Shown piece after piece: positions 57,900-64,000 of a stretch of 64,000 nucleotides of DNA. The notes under the pieces are model-generated. The model saw only the letters and a list, made by a program, of their open reading frames with translations. It had not been told where the DNA came from and searched no databases. A program made the translations under genes and the position numbers. Within the stretch, counting starts at the first letter, position 1; every line of letters starts with the position of its first letter. The stretch comes from Chamaesiphon sp. GL140_3_metabinner_129_sub. Its GTDB lineage: Bacteria; Cyanobacteriota; Cyanobacteriia; Cyanobacteriales; Chamaesiphonaceae. The DNA lies in the NCBI GenBank assembly GCA_025358725.1, contig JANYIT010000185.1:1-64000 (forward strand), read 5' to 3'.

Positions 57900-58997
57900 A
57901 TGAAAATAGGGATTCTCACTTTTCATGGCGTTGCCAACTACGGTGCCATTTTGCAAGCATGTGCTCTATTTAATGTAATAGAAATGGCGGGACATGATGT
58001 TGAATTAATAAATTATTCTACAAATAGAACATCTAACTTGATCGGTAAAAATCTCTTTGAAAATCATTACTTTACATTTAATATAATTAAAAAATGGAAG
58101 ATGAATATTTTTTTAGATAAATATGTTAGAATAACTAACCGAAAGTATCGCACAAGTGAAGATTTGAAAAAATATGCACAAAATTTCGATCTAATAATTT
58201 GTGGAAGTGATGAAATTTGGAATATCCACTTACCATTACAAAATTTTGATTTTAATTACTTTCTAGAATTTGTGAGTGAGCAGATTCCTAAAATTAGTTA
58301 TGGGGTAAGCTTTGGTTATACATCATCTAATAATATCGGCAAGAATTTTTCTCGAATCAGTCAATTGCTCCAATCCTTTTCAGCGATATCCGTGCGAGAT
58401 GAAAATAGTCTTGAACTCGTTCATACCTGTAATATTTCTGCTGTCAAGGTTCTTGATCCCACTTTTCTCTGTGAATATTCAAAGATACTCATTCTGCCAA
58501 AAGTAAGAAGAAAATATCTTTTGATTTATGCTCAGTTGTCTTCAGAAGAACAGATTTATGTAAAAAAAATAGCAAAGCATTATGAACTAGATCTCATTGC
58601 TATTGGCTATCCTTGTCGAATAGCCGATTATAATTATTTAGCAGTAGGTCCTGCCGAATGGCTAGGCTATTTTGCCAAGGCATCTTATGTTATTTCGGAT
58701 TTTTATCATGGAATTGTCTTTTCAATTATTTTCAATAAACCTTTCTCTGCTTTTGTTAGAAACTCTAAATTAAATAAAATAGGAGATATTTTGAGGGATC
58801 TCAAGGGAGAAGATCGGATAATATCATCAAATCAGATGTCTCTACACTTAAAAAAATTAGATCTACAAATGGATCTAAATCTTATGGAAATGAATATTGA
58901 TTACCACAGGCTACAGAAGATGATTCATGATTCAAAGCAATATCTCGATCGTGCCTTAAGCGTTACTTCAAATGTTAAAGAAAGAAATAAAGGATGA
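57900..58997 (+). CDS. Polysaccharide pyruvyl transferase family protein
   Basis: MKIGILTFHGVANYGAILQACALFNVIEMAGHDVELINY; FDLIICGSDEIWN; SDFYHGIVFSIIFNKPF. Confidence 0.88.
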   Translation: MKIGILTFHGVANYGAILQACALFNVIEMAGHDVELINYSTNRTSNLIGKNLFENHYFTFNIIKKWKMNIFLDKYVRITNRKYRTSEDLKKYAQNFDLIICGSDEIWNIHLPLQNFDFNYFLEFVSEQIPKISYGVSFGYTSSNNIGKNFSRISQLLQSFSAISVRDENSLELVHTCNISAVKVLDPTFLCEYSKILILPKVRRKYLLIYAQLSSEEQIYVKKIAKHYELDLIAIGYPCRIADYNYLAVGPAEWLGYFAKASYVISDFYHGIVFSIIFNKPFSAFVRNSKLNKIGDILRDLKGEDRIISSNQMSLHLKKLDLQMDLNLMEMNIDYHRLQKMIHDSKQYLDRALSVTSNVKERNKG

Positions 58998-59007
58998 ATA
59001 AATAAGT

Positions 59008-60165
59008 ATGAAACAAATTGAAATGCAACGAGTTGCCTGGTTGTTGCCAGTCATGGGTACTGGAGGACTTTCGTTTCAGCATCTTTTGTGCGAGTTCACA
59101 AAAACTTTCCCTAATACGATCGCTTTTACAGGACAGTGGCCAGGTTATGCGGCTGGCTTTGAAAATACTTTTGTCGTTGAAGAAGTTGGCGCAACTGGTT
59201 ACATTGAATTTGTAAAGGCAGCAAATGGCTACTCGATCGGCTTTTCCGTTCCCTCACCGCAAATCGTCGGTCATCTGTTGCAATTCAAACCGCAGGTGAT
59301 TTTTGCTAATGCCTTTAGCGTCTGGACAGCAATCGTACTGCTGCTAAAACCAATCTGCCGCTGGAAGGTGATTATCACCTACGAAGGTGGTTCATCTATT
59401 TATGAGAGTCCTAGTTCCACCGTTCGTTATCAGGTGCGCCGATTCATGGTGCGGTTGGCTGATGCCTTTGTCGTCAATAGTCAATCGGGGAAATCTTACC
59501 TCCTGGATACTTTACACGTCACCCCAGAGCGAGTATTTGCCAGACCATTTCTGGTTCCCAGCCTGAATGCTCTGCTTCAATATTCAGCAGAGGAGGTGTC
59601 TCATTTAGACAATAAAATTAGGAGACCGATCTTTCTCTTTGTCGGGCAGATTATTCCCCGCAAAGGACTCAAAAATTTACTAGCAGCTTGTTCGCGATTG
59701 AATCAACAGGGCTTCACCGATTACACGCTGATGGTTGTTGGTGATGGTGAACAACGGCTCGAACTCGAAGCTGTTGTGCAGCAGGCTGGTTTAGATCGAC
59801 AGGTCATGTGGATCGGCGCGGTTCCTTATCGCTGTCTAGGTGCCTATTTTCAATTTGCCGATGTCTTCATTTTTCCAACCTATGATGATATCTGGGGGAT
59901 GGTATTAACGGAGGCGATGGCTTTTGGTAAAGCTGTTATTTGCTCAACTGGAGCAGGGGCAGCAGAAATGGTGGAGGAAGAAGCCAATGGTTTCAGGTAT
60001 GCACCCGATCTAGTAGATCTGTTAACAGAATATATGACTCGATTCTTAGATACACCCGATTTAATTCAAAGCATGGGCGATCGCTCTGCACAAATCATGA
60101 TTGAAAATACTCCTGAGAGTGCAACAAGCTGTTTTGTCGAAGCGATCGAATTTGTCAACAATTGA
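59008..60165 (+). CDS. Glycosyltransferase family 4
   Basis: FVGQIIPRKGLKNLLAACSRL; ADVFIFPTYDDIWGMVLTEAMAFGKAVICSTGAGAAEMV. Confidence 0.92.
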   Translation: MKQIEMQRVAWLLPVMGTGGLSFQHLLCEFTKTFPNTIAFTGQWPGYAAGFENTFVVEEVGATGYIEFVKAANGYSIGFSVPSPQIVGHLLQFKPQVIFANAFSVWTAIVLLLKPICRWKVIITYEGGSSIYESPSSTVRYQVRRFMVRLADAFVVNSQSGKSYLLDTLHVTPERVFARPFLVPSLNALLQYSAEEVSHLDNKIRRPIFLFVGQIIPRKGLKNLLAACSRLNQQGFTDYTLMVVGDGEQRLELEAVVQQAGLDRQVMWIGAVPYRCLGAYFQFADVFIFPTYDDIWGMVLTEAMAFGKAVICSTGAGAAEMVEEEANGFRYAPDLVDLLTEYMTRFLDTPDLIQSMGDRSAQIMIENTPESATSCFVEAIEFVNN

Positions 60166-60187
60166 CTGCAATCCAAAATATAGACAT

Positions 60188-61504
60188 ATGCTAAATTTTG
60201 AACCTAATCCTAAAAATCGGCTCTATACAAATCTAAATAGCTACCTGATGTTTTTGGGCTACATCTTAGGCGGGCGATTACGACAAGACAGCAAAAATAT
60301 TGAGGTTTTTGAGCAGGCACTTAGAGATCGAGTTGCTACTGATTACGCAGTCTGCGTTTATCAATGTCGGCTGGGGATCTATCTGGCTGTCAAAGCTCTG
60401 ATCAAACCCGGTCAAGAAGTAATTTTGTCATCTTACACCATGACAGATATTATTAACATGGTGATTTTTGCGGGCGGGCGACCCGTATTTGCTGATGTTG
60501 ACCTAGAGACATGTAATATCGCTGTGGCTGAATTGGAGCGGCTAATTACCCCCAATACGGGAGCAGTCTTGATTACTCATTTACATGGACTTGCGGTCGA
60601 GGCACATCGGATTAAGGAAATTTGCGATCGGTTCAAGATCCCGCTGATTGAGGATGCCGCCCAGTCATTTGGCGTGAAAGAACAAGGAAAAGCCGTCGGT
60701 ACGATTGGCGATGTTGGTGTATTTAGTTTTGAAATGCACAAAAATATGCCGACATTTTTGGGCGGGGCGGTAGTTACCAATCGAGCAGATGTAGTCGAGA
60801 ACATCCGCGCGGAGTTGAGCGACTTTTCGTATCCTGCTCTACCTGGGATCGCGAACAAGGTCAAAAAAGGGGCGATCCACGACATTGCTAGTTTGCCAAT
60901 TCTGTTTCAACTGTTGACTTACCCCATTATTCGCTTCAGCTACCTAAATGATTTTGAATTTATTAACCGGAGAGTGCGGAGAAACCCGCAGGAAAGTAAA
61001 CCCGCAGCCGAACTTCCCGATGTTTACAAATCTCAGTACACTCCATTTCAGGCTCGTCTGGGGTTGTCACAGATGAAAAATGTCGATCGCGATATTCAGG
61101 CGAGAATTGAATATGCACATATTTATTACGAGGGGCTAAAAGATCTGGATCAGTTAATATTGCCTCCGCTCCGAGCCGATGGATCTCATACTTACCTGTG
61201 GTTCCCCATCCTCTATGATCGCCGAGATGAACTACTGCGGTTTATGTTCGATCGAGGTCGAGATATAGCGGCGGGACACTTTACCAATACCGCAGATCTA
61301 CCTCAGTTTCAAGAATTTTATCGCGATTGCCCCAACTCTAGAAAAGTCGAACGAGCGTTAATCTATTTGCCAACTTATCCTAGTTACTCTCGCCGTGAAG
61401 TGGAGAAAAATATTGAAGTAATCAAACAGTATTTTGCTACTAAAGTTACATCCACTCATGTACAGGCTCAAGACTTCATGCCAGAAGTCTCAGTGAGATT
61501 ATAG
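60188..61504 (+). CDS. DegT/DnrJ/EryC1/StrS-family sugar aminotransferase (start likely 60188)
   Basis: LIEDAAQSFGV, GTIGDVGVFSFEMHKNMPTFLGGAVVTN; PLP Lys position retained. Confidence 0.92.
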   Translation: MLNFEPNPKNRLYTNLNSYLMFLGYILGGRLRQDSKNIEVFEQALRDRVATDYAVCVYQCRLGIYLAVKALIKPGQEVILSSYTMTDIINMVIFAGGRPVFADVDLETCNIAVAELERLITPNTGAVLITHLHGLAVEAHRIKEICDRFKIPLIEDAAQSFGVKEQGKAVGTIGDVGVFSFEMHKNMPTFLGGAVVTNRADVVENIRAELSDFSYPALPGIANKVKKGAIHDIASLPILFQLLTYPIIRFSYLNDFEFINRRVRRNPQESKPAAELPDVYKSQYTPFQARLGLSQMKNVDRDIQARIEYAHIYYEGLKDLDQLILPPLRADGSHTYLWFPILYDRRDELLRFMFDRGRDIAAGHFTNTADLPQFQEFYRDCPNSRKVERALIYLPTYPSYSRREVEKNIEVIKQYFATKVTSTHVQAQDFMPEVSVRL

Positions 61505-61525
61505 TGTTTTAGTGTTTAGTCATTA

Positions 61526-61554
61526 TTTCCTATTCCCTATTCCCTATTCCCTAA
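61526..61554. repeat. Heptanucleotide tandem repeat (TATTCCC)n
   Basis: tttcctattccctattccctattccctaa directly before the ATG at 61556. Confidence 0.8.
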
Positions 61555-61555
61555 T

Positions 61556-62641
61556 ATGTACCCCCAACAATCAGTTAGGTTGCAATCACTTGATGCCGTG
61601 CGCGGGATGACGATCGCCGGGATGCTCCTGGTCAATACAGCGAGCCTTGCCCCATCGATTCATCCTTGGTTGGCTCATGCAAGTTGGCATGGTTTCACGT
61701 TGGCAGATGAGGTGTTTCCCTGCTTTTTATTTATCGTCGGTGTGGCTATGGCCTTTTCGTTGGCAAAATATAGCCAAAACCATCAACCTACACCAGCGTT
61801 ATATTGGCGATTGTTGCGGCGCGGGGTGATCTTATTTGCATTGGGGCTACTGCTCAATGGTTTTTGGACTTATGAGTGGGGCACATTTGGAATCACGGGG
61901 GTGTTGCAGCGGATTAGTTTGGCCTATCTAGCTACTGCAATGATCGTGCTCACACTTTCACGCAAAGCACAGTGGGGAATTACTGCGCTGCTACTAATCG
62001 GCTATTGGCTAGCATATACAGCTTTTCCCATCCCCGAACCCAAAGCTGTCGCGGACGGTCTGACTCACGGAGAGGTTGGGACATTCGGCATCATGAGTTG
62101 GTTCGGTCTGATGAGTACGACGGCGATCGTGCTCATGGGCTATTTCACTGGAGCTTGGCTCCAGAAGGAAGTAGTCACCGAAAAAATTCGCAGCTCTCAT
62201 CAGAGTATGACGCTGGTACTATTTGGGCTGGGTAGTATTGGACTGGGACAACTCTGGAGTCTCTGGCTCCCCATCAATAAGAAGCTGTGGACTAGTTCCT
62301 ATGCGCTGTTTGCAGTGGGGCTGGCATTAATTTTACTCGCAGCCTGTTATGAGTTAATTGAAGTACGTGGCAAACGGCGTTGGAGCTATCCAGTGCAAAT
62401 ATTAGGATTAAACTCTATTTTTGTGTTTATTGCCTCAGAATTGATGATTAAACTTTTGGAGAAAACCTATGTAGGTGTTGAGAGGGGATCACTGTCCAGC
62501 TATCAGTGGCTTTACGAGCATTTTTTCTTGAGCTGGGCGCAGGCTCCCACTGCTGGATTTCTGTTGGCATTGGTTACTCTTATCTTATGGTGGTTGGTCG
62601 CAGTCTATTTGCATCGACGACATTGGTCGATCGCCATTTAG
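61556..62641 (+). CDS. HGSNAT/DUF5009-like membrane acyltransferase
   Basis: RLQSLDAVRGMTIAGMLLVNTA...FTLADEVFPCFLFIVGVAMAFSL; polytopic. Confidence 0.85.
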   Translation: MYPQQSVRLQSLDAVRGMTIAGMLLVNTASLAPSIHPWLAHASWHGFTLADEVFPCFLFIVGVAMAFSLAKYSQNHQPTPALYWRLLRRGVILFALGLLLNGFWTYEWGTFGITGVLQRISLAYLATAMIVLTLSRKAQWGITALLLIGYWLAYTAFPIPEPKAVADGLTHGEVGTFGIMSWFGLMSTTAIVLMGYFTGAWLQKEVVTEKIRSSHQSMTLVLFGLGSIGLGQLWSLWLPINKKLWTSSYALFAVGLALILLAACYELIEVRGKRRWSYPVQILGLNSIFVFIASELMIKLLEKTYVGVERGSLSSYQWLYEHFFLSWAQAPTAGFLLALVTLILWWLVAVYLHRRHWSIAI

Positions 62642-62700
62642 ACTACTTGTAGAGTGATTAATCAAAATGTGTATTAAATTTCAGAGGTATAATCAAGGCA

Positions 62701-64000
62701 ATGTTTATTGATGCTGAAACTCTTGACAATCAGACCACTTTTACCTCAGATATTGCAGTGGTTGGCGCAGGTCCAGCGGGTATTGTTTTAGCTCTAGAGT
62801 TAGCTAATGCCGGATACGAAGTTGTGCTGATCGAGAGTGGAGGTTTGCATTTCTCTGCGGCAATTCAAAATCTTGGTGAAGCGAGTCATTTCGATCCGCA
62901 ATTCCATGCACCGATGTCGGAATGTACTCGGAGGCAGTTGGGCGGAACATCGACTATTTGGGGTGGACGTTGTTTGCCTTACGATCCTGTCGATTTCGAT
63001 CGACGATCGTATATTCCGAATTCGGATTGGCCGATTGGCTATGAGGAGATCGCCGGGTACTTTCAAAGGGCTTGTGACTATTTCTTGTGTGGAAAGTCAG
63101 AATTTAAGATCGAGAATATCCCGAACATCGCCCAGAAATCGATCGTGCCAGGATTACCCGATGCAGAGGTACTCACCTCCACCTTGGAGCGATGGTCTCT
63201 GCCTACCAACTTTGGTAAAGAATATTTCAACGATCTGAAGCAATCGGAAAAGATCAAACTACTTTACAACTTAACTTGTACCGAAATTGAAACTAGCGAA
63301 CAGAACGATCAAGTTGAGTTACTCGCAGCCAAGACATTGGGGGGTAAGACTATTCGAGTGAAATGCCAAAAGTATGTACTGGCGGGTGGGGCGTTGAATA
63401 CTACACGGTTGCTACTGGCATCCGATCGAAGGCATCCTGGGGGAATCGGTAACCAGAGTGGGCTGTTGGGAAGGTTTTACATGGGACACCTTTCGGGGGA
63501 CATCGCAGTTGTCCATTTCACGACACCGCCTCAGGATACGGTATTTGGGTTCGATCGAGATCCAGACAAAATCTATTTGCGCCGTCGATTCTCGTTTACC
63601 CGCGAGTTTTTACACGAACAGCAACTCCCGAACATTGTCGCTTGGTTAGGATCGCCCAAATTTGGCGATCCAGCTCATCAAAATGCTATCCTGTCTTCTG
63701 CATATCTGGCTTTGAGTACGCCTGTGCTGAAAAATTTTCTGACTTCAACAGCGATGCGCAAAGCCGCCATCGGCAAAGAAGGTCAGGGGATCTATTGGGC
63801 GCATGTCATGAATGTGTTGAAGGACTTTAAACAAGCGATTACCTTTGTGCCTCGTTTTGGCTATGGGCGATACATCGCCAAAAGAAAAATTCCAGCATTA
63901 TTTGTCTACAGTGCTGCAAACGAGTATCCCCTGCACTATCACAGCGAGCAGGTGCCAAACCCAGATAGTCGAATAAGTCTATCCAACGACCAGGATGAAC
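62701..64000 (+). CDS. GMC-family FAD-dependent oxidoreductase (3' truncated; absent from the ORF track)
   Basis: Frame from ATG 62701 open to the window end: MFIDAETLDNQTTFTSDIAVVGAGPAGIVLALELANAGYEVVLIESGG...RRQLGGTSTIWGGRCLPYDPVDF. Confidence 0.9.
   Translation, partial: MFIDAETLDNQTTFTSDIAVVGAGPAGIVLALELANAGYEVVLIESGGLHFSAAIQNLGEASHFDPQFHAPMSECTRRQLGGTSTIWGGRCLPYDPVDFDRRSYIPNSDWPIGYEEIAGYFQRACDYFLCGKSEFKIENIPNIAQKSIVPGLPDAEVLTSTLERWSLPTNFGKEYFNDLKQSEKIKLLYNLTCTEIETSEQNDQVELLAAKTLGGKTIRVKCQKYVLAGGALNTTRLLLASDRRHPGGIGNQSGLLGRFYMGHLSGDIAVVHFTTPPQDTVFGFDRDPDKIYLRRRFSFTREFLHEQQLPNIVAWLGSPKFGDPAHQNAILSSAYLALSTPVLKNFLTSTAMRKAAIGKEGQGIYWAHVMNVLKDFKQAITFVPRFGYGRYIAKRKIPALFVYSAANEYPLHYHSEQVPNPDSRISLSNDQDE

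Noticed and set aside
62800-63830. Several short ORFs near the right edge (88, 133, 63 and 62 aa)
   Set aside because: They overlap the GMC oxidoreductase frame starting at 62701, which explains the region better.
1-64000. CRISPR arrays, tRNAs, rRNAs, transposases or prophage genes
   Set aside because: No regularly spaced direct repeats with unique spacers, cloverleaf sequences, rRNA segments or transposase/integrase motifs were noticed; a tRNAscan/Infernal run would be needed to exclude small RNAs.

Overview
Cyanobacterial chromosomal window, recognised from rbcL-rbcX-rbcS, kaiA-kaiB-kaiC, class C flavodiiron proteins, an lrtA-type HPF gene and very dense CGATCG (HIP1-core) motifs. The left half (1-31 kb) is mostly housekeeping: HDAC-family protein, ndk, remA/DUF370 divergent from rqcH/NFACT, flv3 and flv1 flanking two small membrane proteins, pyrE, recQ, a HicBA-like pair, thrB, hpf, an FHA-PBP1, the RuBisCO operon, infC, ilvH and kaiABC. 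The right half (about 31-64 kb) is accessory. It holds a translationally coupled NRPS-PKS locus (33.5-50.5 kb) with the order half-C/A/PCP/KS/AT/ACP/aminotransferase, two tandem methyltransferase-like genes, C-A-PCP, then C-A-PCP-TE. A coupled secreted hydrolase and an ABC exporter follow, then glycosyltransferases, a pyruvyl transferase-like gene, a DegT aminotransferase, an acyltransferase-like membrane protein and a GMC oxidoreductase that runs off the end. Main points for follow-up: (1) the terminal NRPS module has an adenylation domain whose catalytic motifs are eroded while the frame is intact; (2) a membrane-anchored ClpS-like protein is encoded between flv3 and flv1; (3) infC has no ATG/GTG/TTG that could encode its conserved N-terminus; (4) palindromic and heptameric repeats have been absorbed into coding sequences. 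No tRNA, rRNA, CRISPR array or transposase was recognised. All homology calls were made by eye; no database search was run.
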